Assembly (NCBI RefSeq): GCF_009873495.1
Contig: NZ_CP046705.1
Location: forward strand, 248,001 to 312,000
DNA length: 64,000 nt
From: Nostoc sp. ATCC 53789
Lineage (GTDB): Bacteria > Cyanobacteriota > Cyanobacteriia > Cyanobacteriales > Nostocaceae
Reading direction: 5' to 3'
Shown: piece after piece, positions 9,467-18,428 of the stretch
Layout of the letters: every line of letters begins with the position of its first letter
Numbering within the stretch: position 1 is the stretch's first letter
Translations under genes and position numbers: made by a program
The notes under the pieces: model-generated
Databases searched by the model: none
Seen by the model: the letters and a program-made list of their open reading frames with translations, nothing else
What the model was told of the DNA's origin: nothing

Positions 9467-11161
9467 ATGCCCAAGAAACAAATACCAATTGATGCAATCT
9501 TAGACCTACGTCGCCGCTTAGAGCAGCTACCACCGCGCAGTCCATCTCGTCGGGTATTAGTCCAAGAAATAGCTCAACTGTATGGCATTTCCGAAGATAC
9601 TGTGTATCGAACACTACGAGAAGGAAATGTTGTTCGCCCAGTGCGGCGCGTTGATTGTGATGTCCCGCGTGTGATTCCTAAAGCCGGACTAGAGCGATAC
9701 TGCGAAATCATTGCTGCCATTAAAATACGCACATCTAACCGCAAAGGTCGCCATTTATCTACCGTGCAAGCAATTCGCTTATTGGAAGAAGATGGCATCA
9801 ACACACCAGATGGTCATGTCACCGTTCCAGTCGGTTTGCTCAAACCAACCACCGTCAATCGTTATCTCAACAAATGGGGTTACGACCGCGATACCCTGCT
9901 GCGACAACCACCTGCTGTTCGCTTCCAGGCAGAATATAGCAATCAATGTTGGCATTTTGACCTCAGTCCATCAGACCTCAAGCACGTAAAAGCACCAGCC
10001 TTCCTAGAACCGGGACGTGGACATCCCTTGTTGATGCTCTATAGTGTCGTGGATGACCGTAGTGGTTTTGCATACCAAGAATACCACGGTGTTTACGGTG
10101 AGGATGTGGAGGCAGCACTGCGGTTTATGTTTGCTGCCATGTCACCCAAAAAAGAGACAGACTTTCCCTTTCAAGGCATTCCTCAAATGCTGTACATGGA
10201 CAATGGGCCCATTGCTAAGAGCTTAGTGTTTCAAAAAGTTATGGGTTATTTGGGGATTGAAGTACGTACCCATTTACCTAATGGCAAGGATGGACGACGG
10301 GTGACAGCTCGTTCTAAGGGGAAGGTAGAACGACCGTTTCGCACTGTTAAAGAAATGCACGAAACTCTCTACCACCTGTATGAACCGGAGACTGAAGCTG
10401 AAGCGAACGCTTGGTTGATGAAGTTTTTGCTCCATTACAATAGCCGACCCCATCGCAGTGAACCTCATTCCCGGATGGAGGACTGGGTTAGCAATTTACC
10501 TACGGGAGGCATTCGTCAAATGTGTAATTGGGAGCGTTTTTGTACATTTGCGCGCGAACCCTCGCGCCGCAAGGTGGGCATCGATGCTCGCGTTACGGTT
10601 GAGGGAGTGGCTTATGAGGTAGAACCAGATTTGGCTGGAGAAACTGTTGTTCTGTGGTGGGGCTTGTTTGATAATGAACTTTACGTAGAACACGGAGAGC
10701 GTCGCTACGGGCCTTTTCTTCCTGTAGATGGGCCAATTCCCCTACATCGCTACCGTAGTTTCAAAAAAACACGGACGCAAAAACGAGCTGACCGGATTGA
10801 ATCTTTGGCTAAACAGTTGTCTTTACCGAGTTCTGCTATTGGCACATTAGGCATACCCTCACTGAGTAAGGATACAACGTCATTCAAGGTACAGCCTTTT
10901 ATTGACCCCAACCCGTTTCAAGAATTAACTTTCAGCACGGTCATTGCAGCAAAATTGGCGATCGCCGATTATTTGGCACGCCCATTAGCCAAACTCACCT
11001 CTGAACAGATGGCTTATATTAATGGCCCAAGGATGGTGTTCATGCTCCACAGCTTCAATGACTCCATCATCCCAAGCATGAGCAACAACCCGCCAACCAG
11101 GGGGTACTTTATCTACCGCTTGATGATGCCAAGAAACTACAGATATGCGAAAATTCTGTAA
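9467..11161 (+). CDS. DDE transposase, TniA/TnsB-like, C-terminus replaced
   Basis: This rve-fold transposase carries out strand transfer. Catalytic residues are visible as WHFD (Asp165), YMDN (Asp245) and SKGKVERP (Glu288). A beta-barrel Mu_C-like region (KVGIDARVTVEGVAYEVE) follows. The ATG at 9467 lies one base after the recombinase stop. Coding sequence of the family ends near 11025 (TSEQMAYING). The last 45 or so codons run through the antisense of an unrelated amidotransferase gene, so the native C-terminus is lost. The ATPase that normally follows such transposases is absent, and the element is probably immobile by itself. Confidence 0.85.
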   Translation: MPKKQIPIDAILDLRRRLEQLPPRSPSRRVLVQEIAQLYGISEDTVYRTLREGNVVRPVRRVDCDVPRVIPKAGLERYCEIIAAIKIRTSNRKGRHLSTVQAIRLLEEDGINTPDGHVTVPVGLLKPTTVNRYLNKWGYDRDTLLRQPPAVRFQAEYSNQCWHFDLSPSDLKHVKAPAFLEPGRGHPLLMLYSVVDDRSGFAYQEYHGVYGEDVEAALRFMFAAMSPKKETDFPFQGIPQMLYMDNGPIAKSLVFQKVMGYLGIEVRTHLPNGKDGRRVTARSKGKVERPFRTVKEMHETLYHLYEPETEAEANAWLMKFLLHYNSRPHRSEPHSRMEDWVSNLPTGGIRQMCNWERFCTFAREPSRRKVGIDARVTVEGVAYEVEPDLAGETVVLWWGLFDNELYVEHGERRYGPFLPVDGPIPLHRYRSFKKTRTQKRADRIESLAKQLSLPSSAIGTLGIPSLSKDTTSFKVQPFIDPNPFQELTFSTVIAAKLAIADYLARPLAKLTSEQMAYINGPRMVFMLHSFNDSIIPSMSNNPPTRGYFIYRLMMPRNYRYAKIL

Positions 11162-11392
11162 ACAGTCAGCTAAACGGCTTTCTACATCTATGGTGACAAG
11201 ATGTTCTGTCGGTAAACGTCGTCCAGGTTCAGGCTCTAGACGATGTAATGCAGATGTACCGTAAACATCTGGAATGTGAGGAATTAGAGTACCCCCACAG
11301 GCGACGATGAGAATTTGTAAACCCCGGCAAATACCCAATATCGGCAGATAACGTTCAAGAACAAACTTGCCAAGCTGCAATTCAAGTGATTT
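11026..11392 (-). pseudogene. Class I amidotransferase (peptidase C26) fragment
   Basis: This is the middle of a gamma-glutamyl-gamma-aminobutyrate hydrolase-like protein. It shows the nucleophile block LPILGICRGLQ, a WHHQAVDKVPPGW motif and IEAVEHEHHPW. The N-terminal 90 or so residues are missing, and the C-terminus ends at HPW, where transposon sequence begins. The frame is open without a proper start (a TAA lies just upstream). It is a relic cut on the right end of the resolvase/transposase element. Confidence 0.75.
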
Positions 11393-11442
11393 TTAAAAAT
11401 TTAAAAAATAGTTAGGGAATTAAAAAATTATCAATTGAAAAA

Positions 11443-11670
11443 TCAATTGCGGTTTGAGCCACAACCTAAACAACGCATACAAACAGAGAAAGCCGCTAGA
11501 AGTGAAACAATCTCAATAAATAATTGCAATGACAATGGAGCTAGAGCTAACCCCCAAATTAGAGAAATTGTCCCGCTAAACATCGCCGTAATGCGATTAA
11601 TTTCATCTTGAGTCTTCCAAGCCAAGAAAAAAATTCCAAAACCTATTAATAATAAAAGCAAACTACTCAT
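11443..11670 (-). CDS. Small membrane protein
   Basis: The 75-residue product has two hydrophobic segments (LLLLLIGFGIFFLAW at residues 4-18; ISLIWGLALAPLSLQLFIEIVSLL at 36-59) and a short Cys-containing tail (CMRCLGCG). It would sit in the membrane with a metal- or thiol-reactive tail. No ribosome-binding site is obvious and no family is recognised. Confidence 0.5.
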   Translation of the reverse strand: MSSLLLLLIGFGIFFLAWKTQDEINRITAMFSGTISLIWGLALAPLSLQLFIEIVSLLAAFSVCMRCLGCGSNRN

Positions 11671-11731
11671 AAATCTATGCCCAGTTGATGGACTGATAGT
11701 CTATTAGGGGGATAATTACTAATCTTGCCAA

Positions 11732-11900
11732 TCATACAGCAGTAATTGTATAGTAGGTGCTGCCGATCACTCTTATACAGATGTTTGTATTTAATTCATT
11801 CCACATTGCTTCCCCGCACGAAGGACATTTTTTTTGAACACAATCGAGTACTTCAAACGATGTTGCCTCTGGTTTTAGACTTTTCCTTGCCAAGTTTTTG
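11732..11900 (-). pseudogene. Transposase N-terminal fragment with zinc knuckle
   Basis: A minus-strand frame encodes EATSFEVLDCVQKKCPSCGEAMWNELN before a TGA at 11732. The CPSCG knuckle with the flanking pattern resembles the start of cyanobacterial transposases. It lacks a start codon and the rest of the protein. Confidence 0.4.
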
Positions 11901-11949
11901 CACCATTATTTCCCTACAAGGTCAAGATTACAGGATTTCTACTCTTCTC

Positions 11950-12396
11950 TAGTAAGTTTTGCCACGCTAGCTTCAAACGACACACTACTACTTTTGTGAT
12001 GCAGTACTCGCCATCCCATAGGTACTGCGCGTCCACGATATTCTACGCATACTCATACTATACAATACTCATTCCACAGCATTGTCGTGTCTAAAATCAG
12101 TACCATCACTTCCTGTTTCCAGTCTTTCACCGCAGAGCGGATGATGGTTCCATAAACTGAATGTACATTGATACGACTATTATGCAGCCATCGGCTAAAC
12201 CGTCTCTGACGACTCTGGGCAAACAATGCTCGACTTTGGACATAAATATCCCACTTAGTCAAATTTATACATTCCCCGAGCAAATTAATGCAATTACCAT
12301 CCAAACCAGTGTTTTTAAGTGCCTTATATCTGCCCATGTTTTCGATTGACTCAGCAGTGCTAGCAAGTCATCATATAAACGCTCGGTCGCTTCCAT
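11950..12396 (-). pseudogene. IS4-family transposase relic
   Basis: Reading leftward from an ATG at 12396, pieces in different frames align as one transposase: EATERLYDDLLALLSQS, then TKWDIYVQSRALFAQSRQRRFSRW, then KDWKQEVMVLILDTTMLWNEYCIV (first catalytic Asp in LILDTTMLW). After a frameshift near 12050 it reads VEYRGRAVPMGWRVLHHKSSSVSFE. The rest is missing. The typical IS4-type DDE core is recognisable, but the gene is dead. Confidence 0.7.
11955..11970. repeat. 16-bp direct repeat, second copy at 12877-12892
   Basis: AGTTTTGCCACGCTAG occurs at 11955-11970 and again, in the same orientation, at 12877-12892. The two copies bracket about 0.9 kb of transposase debris and featureless DNA. Whether they are element ends or small dispersed repeats cannot be decided here. 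Confidence 0.45.
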
Positions 12397-12399
12397 CTG

Positions 12400-12931
12400 T
12401 TTTTCTATCTGTGTTTAGCCACCAGCTAGAGTACGGCGAAATTACTCATTATGGAAGTCTGGCCTCCTTTTTTCTCTGCTTCAGATTTTTGAACTCAGAC
12501 TTTTGCCAGTCAACCAGGGAATCAAGGAAGAAAAGTAGAGCTAATAATAAGAATTGCAAAAAGTTATGTTTGCTACTCGTCCATTGAAATCTATTAACGC
12601 TACACCCTAATAATTAATGTCAGCAAAACTATTTGCTTAACAAAATTTGCTAGTTACGTTGAAAATACATCTATCTTTAGTTACTTTTATGATTGCAACC
12701 TTTAGTTTAAAAATTAAACAGACAAATTCCCTGTTCTTTGATTGCTTGGGTTTAAATAAAACCTAGAGTGGTAAAACTCGCTAGAGTAGATTTTTCATGA
12801 TTGAAATAGGCGTAAATAGGTAAACCAAAATTTTCAATAATAACGAATTTACTACGTTTAAGTTTTTGCTCTAGCTAGTTTTGCCACGCTAGAATAAAAC
12901 TGCCAATTTGCTAATTTAATAATCGAAATTT
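12400..12931. other. AT-rich intergenic stretch
   Basis: No convincing gene was found on either strand. Apart from the second copy of the 16-bp repeat (12877-12892), I see no feature here. Confidence 0.4.
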
Positions 12932-13096
12932 ATGTTTAATTGTTGTGAAGATTGCCCAATGAGCCGCCTTACCAAACTAAGCACCGAAATTTTGTACTGT
13001 CATCACCACGAAGTAATGATTAAAGCTGATAGTCCAACATGTGCTTATTATGAGTATAAAATTCAACCCATGTTGCAAGCTAGAGATAAAAATTGA
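12932..13096 (+). CDS. Small Cys/His-rich protein
   Basis: A 54-codon frame begins MFNCCEDCPMSRLTKLS and ends MLQARDKN. Four Cys (CC-x2-C early, then C in EILYCHHHEV and SPTCAYYE) and a CHHH cluster suggest metal binding. Codon use looks like real coding sequence. No ribosome-binding site is clear and no family is assigned. Confidence 0.5.
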   Translation: MFNCCEDCPMSRLTKLSTEILYCHHHEVMIKADSPTCAYYEYKIQPMLQARDKN

Positions 13097-13501
13097 TTTT
13101 GAGAGCAAATGAATTCACATTTGCATTCATCAATTGAATACATATATAACTGTTAAATCTAGGTAAAGGTAAAGCGATGAGCCAGTCGAATTTGAGGGAA
13201 CCCTACCTTGGATTGTTTGTTTGGCATCAGGTTTGTCGTTAGACCTTACCTTCTTTGACTGATATCAAGTCCGGTCAATCGCTTATGATTACCGCATCTG
13301 TGCAAAAATCGGAAAAGCCTCTTTCCCCCTGCCCCCTGTGGTCTAAAGGATAAGTCTTTAGCTGGACACGATATCGATATGACTCCAAATAGCTATGCGT
13401 CATACTAGCTTACGCTTATTGCTGCTGTGACTAGATTTTGAAATTACATCCGGATTAGACAAGAGCAGAGTAGTTTATGTATAAAAAAGAGATTGCTTTG
13501 C
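13097..13501. other. Intergenic stretch upstream of the DUF1392 gene
   Basis: About 400 bp with no convincing ORF on either strand. It presumably contains the promoter of the DUF1392 gene, but I cannot point to clear -35/-10 boxes. Confidence 0.4.
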
Positions 13502-13957
13502 ATGATTAACCAAATTGTCACTTTAGAATCTTGTTGGCATAGTTCTGGTCCGTGGGGAAAAGCCATGCCATCATTAGCAGTTCAAATCCTGGAAAAAGTC
13601 TTGTTATCAAGCTCTGATATATCAGGCTACTGTTGTGGTGTGCAATGGGAGAGAGAGGAATGGATTTATGCCATTGTCTGCTGTCGTCAAATACTCTACT
13701 TGCCTCAAAAAGAAATTTTGGGGGCAAAGTTGGTGGAAAAAGCCACAGTTGCGACACCAGTTTTTGAATTAGGGGGTGTGGTGGAAGTTGATTTTGGTGA
13801 AAAACCAACACGTCGTATTATCCAAGGGGTTTTTTGCCTGAAAAACAATTGGCTTTATGCAGTAGAGTGGCGTTCCCCAAGCTTGTCAGAAATAGAATTG
13901 GCTCAAAGTAGAATTATTTGGCTTGCAGATGTGGATTTAGTAAAAGTGAAGGTATGA
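13502..13957 (+). CDS. DUF1392 family protein
   Basis: This 151-residue cytoplasmic protein belongs to a family known almost only from filamentous cyanobacteria, often on plasmids. The family pattern is visible in MINQIVTLESCWHSSGPWG, ISGYCCGVQWEREEWIYAI and GVFCLKNNWLYAVEW. The ATG at 13502 gives the usual family start; the frame is open slightly further upstream. Function is unknown. It is monocistronic and convergent with the Rieske oxygenase gene, 47 bp away. Confidence 0.75.
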   Translation: MINQIVTLESCWHSSGPWGKAMPSLAVQILEKVLLSSSDISGYCCGVQWEREEWIYAIVCCRQILYLPQKEILGAKLVEKATVATPVFELGGVVEVDFGEKPTRRIIQGVFCLKNNWLYAVEWRSPSLSEIELAQSRIIWLADVDLVKVKV

Positions 13958-14004
13958 CTGTAAACTAATTAAACGTAACCCAACTGCAAGCTGGTAATTT
14001 CCTT

Positions 14005-15453
14005 TTAACGAAAATTCTGCTGATTTTTCTCTGGCAGATTTCTAGGTGGGATTTCCCCTCCTTGATAAAACTGTTGCTCCAACTTGCCCAAACCAAGCCA
14101 AATTAAAACCCCAACTATCATAACTAGGCTTGAAACAACAACAGTGATAATAGAAATCTGATTCGGAATCAACATCAAGAAGGGAAGCACCCCCCAAATT
14201 AAGGCTGTCGTCACTGCTACTCCTGCTCTCAAACGCTGAATCTGATTTAAAGCAGGTCTACAACTGGCACATTTTTTTGTGTGTGAATGATACCTATCGA
14301 GTAAGACTTCTTTTGATAGCGGTGGTGCTAGACACTCTACTTTAAATGGTTCAGCCTTGTATTGCTTTACCCAAGAACGTAACTGAAATACGAAAAGGTC
14401 TGCCTTGGTTGGTAAATAAAAAGCTTTAGTAAAGTTGGCGCTACCACCAAGTTTTTCGAGATAGCGTTCTTGATAATGTAAAAAAATTTGATCGTCTTCA
14501 AGGACGCGATTTTGACCAATATGAGAATACCAGCGCGGAGTCAGCTTCAGAAATAGTCCTGGTAAATTAGATGAGAACTTGAAGGGGAAGCGAGCAAATA
14601 AGCGACATTCTCCCTTACGAATAGGAGTTGCGTAGACTACTGTTAGTGTCCTGCCATACTGCTTGGAGGTGAGGTCGTGCCACATCAATCCCGGAGCAAT
14701 AAATGTAGTATCCTGCCGCCCTAAAGTTCCTTTGCGCGGACCTTCTGCCCAAGTCCCTTTAAACCCCCACTTTCCCGATTCTATAATCTCTAAATCTATT
14801 GGAGACACGTTAGCCCGATTCCCAACGGTACGGTGATGAGTGTAAGGAATATGGCTGGTGTCAAGAACGTTTTCCATTAATGTCAGGGCATCGTAGGGTA
14901 CATCTCTAAAGGTGTTAAGGCAAATCCAACCATTTGGGTCAAGTTCTAGTGGTTCAACAACAGGAACTTTAGTTTGAACTGCATTCTCTGCTCGACCAGG
15001 ATAGACGAACAACATTCCTTGACGAACTGTGGTGGGTAGTGTTGTCACACAAGCTCTTTGAGAAACTTCTGCTTTTGTTTGTTGTGTTTGTTGTGGTATC
15101 ATCTCACACTTACCAGTTCCCGAAAAAGCCCAGCCATGATAAGGGCATTCTAGCCATCCCTGATGATTAATTCTGCCTTCGGAAAGGGGCGCTAAACGGT
15201 GTGGGCATTGATCTATAAATGCCCGCCATGTCTGTTCATTTTTGTCCCACCACAGAACAATATCTTGCTCTAGCAAGGTGAAGCGAGTTGGCTGAGATTT
15301 ATTTAAGTCTTCAATGTAACAAACAGGATACCAAACTTCTTGGCAATCGAATCTATCTGGATCTAGTCCCCCAGCAGAAGACTCTTGTACTACTCTAGTT
15401 TGGGATGTTATTTGTTGTTGAGAAACCTCTTGAGGTAAAATACTTTTGGACAT
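14005..15453 (-). CDS. Rieske oxygenase, pheophorbide a oxygenase-like
   Basis: This 482-residue non-haem iron oxygenase is of the PAO/Tic55/CAO family, which oxidises chlorophyll-type macrocycles or related substrates. The N-terminal Rieske [2Fe-2S] domain binds through Cys83-His85 (CPHR) and Cys103-His106 (CPYHGW). The mononuclear iron site lies in NVLDTSHIPYTHH. The C-terminal PaO region ends with a CxxC pair (KCASCRPA) and two transmembrane helices (about 418-465), so it is membrane-anchored. Electrons could come from the flavin/[2Fe-2S] reductase encoded at 18.4-19.7 kb, but this is inference. The substrate is unknown. Confidence 0.9.
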   Translation of the reverse strand: MSKSILPQEVSQQQITSQTRVVQESSAGGLDPDRFDCQEVWYPVCYIEDLNKSQPTRFTLLEQDIVLWWDKNEQTWRAFIDQCPHRLAPLSEGRINHQGWLECPYHGWAFSGTGKCEMIPQQTQQTKAEVSQRACVTTLPTTVRQGMLFVYPGRAENAVQTKVPVVEPLELDPNGWICLNTFRDVPYDALTLMENVLDTSHIPYTHHRTVGNRANVSPIDLEIIESGKWGFKGTWAEGPRKGTLGRQDTTFIAPGLMWHDLTSKQYGRTLTVVYATPIRKGECRLFARFPFKFSSNLPGLFLKLTPRWYSHIGQNRVLEDDQIFLHYQERYLEKLGGSANFTKAFYLPTKADLFVFQLRSWVKQYKAEPFKVECLAPPLSKEVLLDRYHSHTKKCASCRPALNQIQRLRAGVAVTTALIWGVLPFLMLIPNQISIITVVVSSLVMIVGVLIWLGLGKLEQQFYQGGEIPPRNLPEKNQQNFR

Positions 15454-15800
15454 GGTAAAAATTGAAAAATATATTATTTTCTATCCAGAAAAAATGTAGC
15501 TACTTTTTAATCCTATTGGTGTCAAGAAATTGAGAAATCAGTCTTTGGTCTCAAGTGGTCTCAGCTAAAGCAGAAAATTTTTGACAAAGGAATCGTAAAA
15601 GTTTTAACATTAAAAACTTTGGGTATGCCTGAATGAAATGTAACCGTCCAAGGGGGTAGGTTCTCTTACAACCAAAGAGAACACTTCGCGTTGGGGAAAA
15701 CTATTCAGTTAGTTTAGTAGCTTATTAGTCGTGAAGAAAGAGAATAATTAAGGTTACAGCAGCGCTAATATAGAAATTCCCCTGACATTGCACACATTGT
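15454..15800. other. Divergent promoter region, Rieske gene / AIPR gene
   Basis: The region between two divergent genes should contain both promoters. A hairpin (GTTCTCTT at 15660-15667, AAGAGAAC at 15675-15682) lies 118 bp upstream of the AIPR start. It has no U-run, so it is not a terminator and may be an operator. Confidence 0.4.
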
Positions 15801-17039
15801 ATGCCCAAGACTTGGAACATCAAGATAGATAACTATATTCAAGCCAACCCCAATTGCATCATCACCACAGCCCATGTAGACTCGTTCCCTATAGACCTAC
15901 CGCTAGAACCGAACATCCGGGAACCCAACCGCAAAAGCGCAACCTACAGACAAATCTTCGACTCCCTGACGACCGAACCTGCAAAATTCTTCTCTCGCCA
16001 CAGTGGAATCGTTCTGTCAGCCAATAAAACTAAACCTGTCAAGAACAAAACTGAACTAGAGCTAGAAGTCTTAGAAGCTAACGAGGGCGGTAGCGATGGG
16101 ATTATCAACGGTGGGCATACAGTTTTAGCATTTGAGCAAGCGAAAAATTACAACTACAATTTAACCGAAGCCAGAGTAAAAGTTACGATTCACATCGGAC
16201 TGACTGAAGAATCAGCTAAAGATATAGCCCTGGCAAGTAATACTACAACGCCAGTAGATTCTCGCTCCAAAGTCAACGCCAGGGGTGATTACAAATTCAT
16301 TAAGCAGTATTTAGTCCAGTTAGAGAGAGCAGAAGATAGGAAATTCCGCATTGCCTATTACCAGAATCAAAGCGGCGCTCCCAGAAATGCCCAGTGCAAT
16401 GTCACCCATTTGCTCAAGCTCCTTTACTGCCTCGACAGAAATAAATACAACCCCGACGGCAATAAACGAACCAAACACCCAGCAGGGATGAGTCTTCCAA
16501 GTAACATCACAGACACAGAAAGGGAAAGATTAACCGCTTTACTGCCTTTGCTAACTCATGCTTTATGGATAGAGCAAAGACTCTACGAGATAATCCAAGA
16601 CTATATCAGCAACCCTAGAAGAAAGGGTGCTAACGATTTAGCATCAATAGATATACGTAAAACTACATTGTTGCCGGACAGTAAGTATTCATTCGGGTTT
16701 GGTGCGCCAACTGACCTGGCATTACCGATAATTGCGTCTTATCGGGTATTTCTGGATAAAGACTATAAATGGATTATTCCTTTTAACGAATTTGCCGAAG
16801 ATTTCCTCCAACATCTGTGGAATAACTATTTCCGCAAATATTTGGTGTCGGAGAAAACAGCAGGTAATACAGTCGGTACAAAAATCAGCCGCAATCAAGA
16901 GATTTGGGAAAGTTTGTACATTTCGGCGCAGAGTTATCTAAATCAGCACTTGATGAAAATGGTTAACTCCAGTAAGGAAGAGTCAGAAGCGAAGGTGACA
17001 CAAGGTAGAAAAAGGCGTTTGCAAGCAGATAAGAAATGA
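15801..17039 (+). CDS. AIPR family protein (abortive infection-type)
   Basis: This 412-residue protein resembles the AIPR family (PF10592), named from an abortive phage infection protein. The signature is the block GIINGGHTVLAFEQA followed by VKVTIHIGL and IALASNTTTPVDSRS, matching the family's 'NGxQT ... N.q..V..sdl' pattern. The C-terminus is basic (QGRKRRLQADKK). Some AIPR members are phage-defence effectors, but biochemistry for this branch is not established. It is a single gene; no restriction or toxin-antitoxin partner is adjacent. The start ATG follows a long untranslated region. Confidence 0.7.
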   Translation: MPKTWNIKIDNYIQANPNCIITTAHVDSFPIDLPLEPNIREPNRKSATYRQIFDSLTTEPAKFFSRHSGIVLSANKTKPVKNKTELELEVLEANEGGSDGIINGGHTVLAFEQAKNYNYNLTEARVKVTIHIGLTEESAKDIALASNTTTPVDSRSKVNARGDYKFIKQYLVQLERAEDRKFRIAYYQNQSGAPRNAQCNVTHLLKLLYCLDRNKYNPDGNKRTKHPAGMSLPSNITDTERERLTALLPLLTHALWIEQRLYEIIQDYISNPRRKGANDLASIDIRKTTLLPDSKYSFGFGAPTDLALPIIASYRVFLDKDYKWIIPFNEFAEDFLQHLWNNYFRKYLVSEKTAGNTVGTKISRNQEIWESLYISAQSYLNQHLMKMVNSSKEESEAKVTQGRKRRLQADKK

Positions 17040-17067
17040 TGGAACCCTTCATAGTCAACTGTTAAAG

Positions 17068-17168
17068 CTAAAATTTATTTAAATCTTTCACTGTCGGGGC
17101 GTGTAAAACTTCCCCATTGAAACTGAAACGTGAACCGTGACAAGGACAGTCCCAACTTTTGTCGGGAC
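17068..17168 (-). pseudogene. C-terminal Rieske [2Fe-2S] fragment
   Basis: One minus-strand frame reads FLNSPDKSWDCPCHGSRFSF, then NGEVLHAPTVKDLNKF and a TAG at 17068. The CPCHGS motif and following GEVLH are the second half of a Rieske cluster, as found at the end of Rieske-containing FAD oxidoreductases. The first half (CxH) and the rest of the gene are missing. The fragment is overlapped out of frame by the ORF at 17075-17347. Confidence 0.7.
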
Positions 17169-17347
17169 TGTTCAAGAAGCTTGGCTTGCGCTGCTCGTAG
17201 TTCTGCTGTGCGTTTTTCTACCTCAGCCTCAAAGATATGATTACAGCAGTTTTTGATTAAACCCGCCACAAAAATAAATCCTAAAACAAAGCCTAGTATT
17301 ACTTTTATTTGTGGCGCGTTTGATTGCAATTCGCTGTAAATTGGCAC
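17075..17347 (-). CDS. Chimeric ORF: membrane helix plus coiled coil
   Basis: A GTG-initiated 90-codon frame has one transmembrane helix (VILGFVLGFIFVAGLI, residues 16-31) and a coiled coil (EVEKRTAELRAAQAKLLEQS). From about residue 60 the DNA is that of a Rieske gene read in the wrong frame, so the native C-terminus has been lost at a rearrangement point near 17168. Likely a truncated gene rather than a functional one. Confidence 0.4.
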   Translation of the reverse strand: MPIYSELQSNAPQIKVILGFVLGFIFVAGLIKNCCNHIFEAEVEKRTAELRAAQAKLLEQSRQKLGLSLSRFTFQFQWGSFTRPDSERFK

Positions 17348-17711
17348 TGCTGCTGATAAAATTTGTTTTATATCTGGCTATAGATTTGAAAAAGCATATC
17401 TGAGAAAGCCCTGTATATTTGTTTATACTTAATCACCCATAACCTAAAAACTTAAATTTTGCTGAGAAACCTGTAAGAACTTTCTAAGGAAAATATTAGT
17501 TTTTTAGATATCAATCCTTATATATTTATCATTTTTAGATTAATTATTTAAGTAACAATCAGTTTAAAGCTCGAGCCAAGAGCTATGTAGTGTTTCCCAA
17601 ATGACTAAGGAACACTCAAATCTTTATTAACAAGGGTATTATCTTTGAAAATGTACCTCACTAGATCGGGAACTGATATATTGCTGATTAATACATTGAG
17701 AAATTAAAATT
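17348..17711. other. AT-rich intergenic stretch
   Basis: No gene seen on either strand. It is the likely promoter region of the DM13 lipoprotein gene, but no clear promoter boxes can be assigned. Confidence 0.4.
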
Positions 17712-18239
17712 ATGAAATTAAGATATTTATTAATACTGGGCTTTTCTTCTCTTGTCATGTTTGGCTGCGTCCGCGAAGTCTCAAAAAACCAGGCTAATAA
17801 AAGTCCTATAGCAGTAAATGCCACTGTTCCCGTGTCTTTAAGTCAGGCAAAACCGTTAGCCAAGTCAGCACAATCTCCAAATTCAACTCCTATTAATTCA
17901 GGCACATTTGTTTCTGGAGAACATAAAACTCAAGGGAAAGTTAGTATTGCCACTAAAGACGGCAAATCATTTCTAGAGCTTGATGAGTCATTTCAAACTT
18001 CTGAATCAGGGCCAGATTTAGTAGTAATTTTGCATCGTTCAGATAATGTGATTAATTCAACTAAGCCACCATCGTATTCTTTAAAAAACGGAGATTATTT
18101 TATCCTAGCTCCGTTACAAAAATATAGTGGCGCTCAAACATATTCTATTCCTCAAAACATCAATTTAGCAGACTACAAATCCATCGCTATCTGGTGCCGC
18201 AAGTTTAATGCTACTTTTGGCGCTGCTAGTTTGAGTTAG
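17712..18239 (+). CDS. DM13-domain lipoprotein
   Basis: This 175-residue lipoprotein begins MKLRYLLILGFSSLVMFGC, with a lipobox (VMFGC, lipidated Cys19). A disordered linker (about 20-62) leads to a DM13 domain (GTFVSGEHKTQGKVSI, then FLELDESFQTSESGPDLVVIL, then YKSIAIWCRKFNATFGAASL). DM13 domains are predicted electron-transfer or redox modules with a conserved near-C-terminal Cys, here in IWCRKF. It would be anchored to a membrane facing the periplasm or lumen. It lies upstream of a flavin/[2Fe-2S] reductase in the same direction. Confidence 0.85.
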   Translation: MKLRYLLILGFSSLVMFGCVREVSKNQANKSPIAVNATVPVSLSQAKPLAKSAQSPNSTPINSGTFVSGEHKTQGKVSIATKDGKSFLELDESFQTSESGPDLVVILHRSDNVINSTKPPSYSLKNGDYFILAPLQKYSGAQTYSIPQNINLADYKSIAIWCRKFNATFGAASLS

Positions 18240-18269
18240 TAAATATTAACCAACAAATTGTAAAAAAAT

Positions 18270-18392
18270 ATTCCGCTTGGTCGTTTGGGTGAACCGCAAG
18301 ACGTTGCTTCTTTAGTCGCGTTTCTGGCTGCGGCTTTGAGGTATGGTCTTGAAATTATTCCTCCACCTACTACTGCATCTTCGCAGGTATAG
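18270..18392 (+). pseudogene. C-terminal fragment of a short-chain dehydrogenase
   Basis: The frame encodes IPLGRLGEPQDVASLVAFLAA and ends at a TAG at 18390. This is the conserved C-terminal block of SDR-family reductases. A TAA lies just upstream, so nothing else of the gene remains. Confidence 0.65.
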
Positions 18393-18428
18393 CCCAACAT
18401 CACTAAAAGTATTAGACAGGAAACAACG

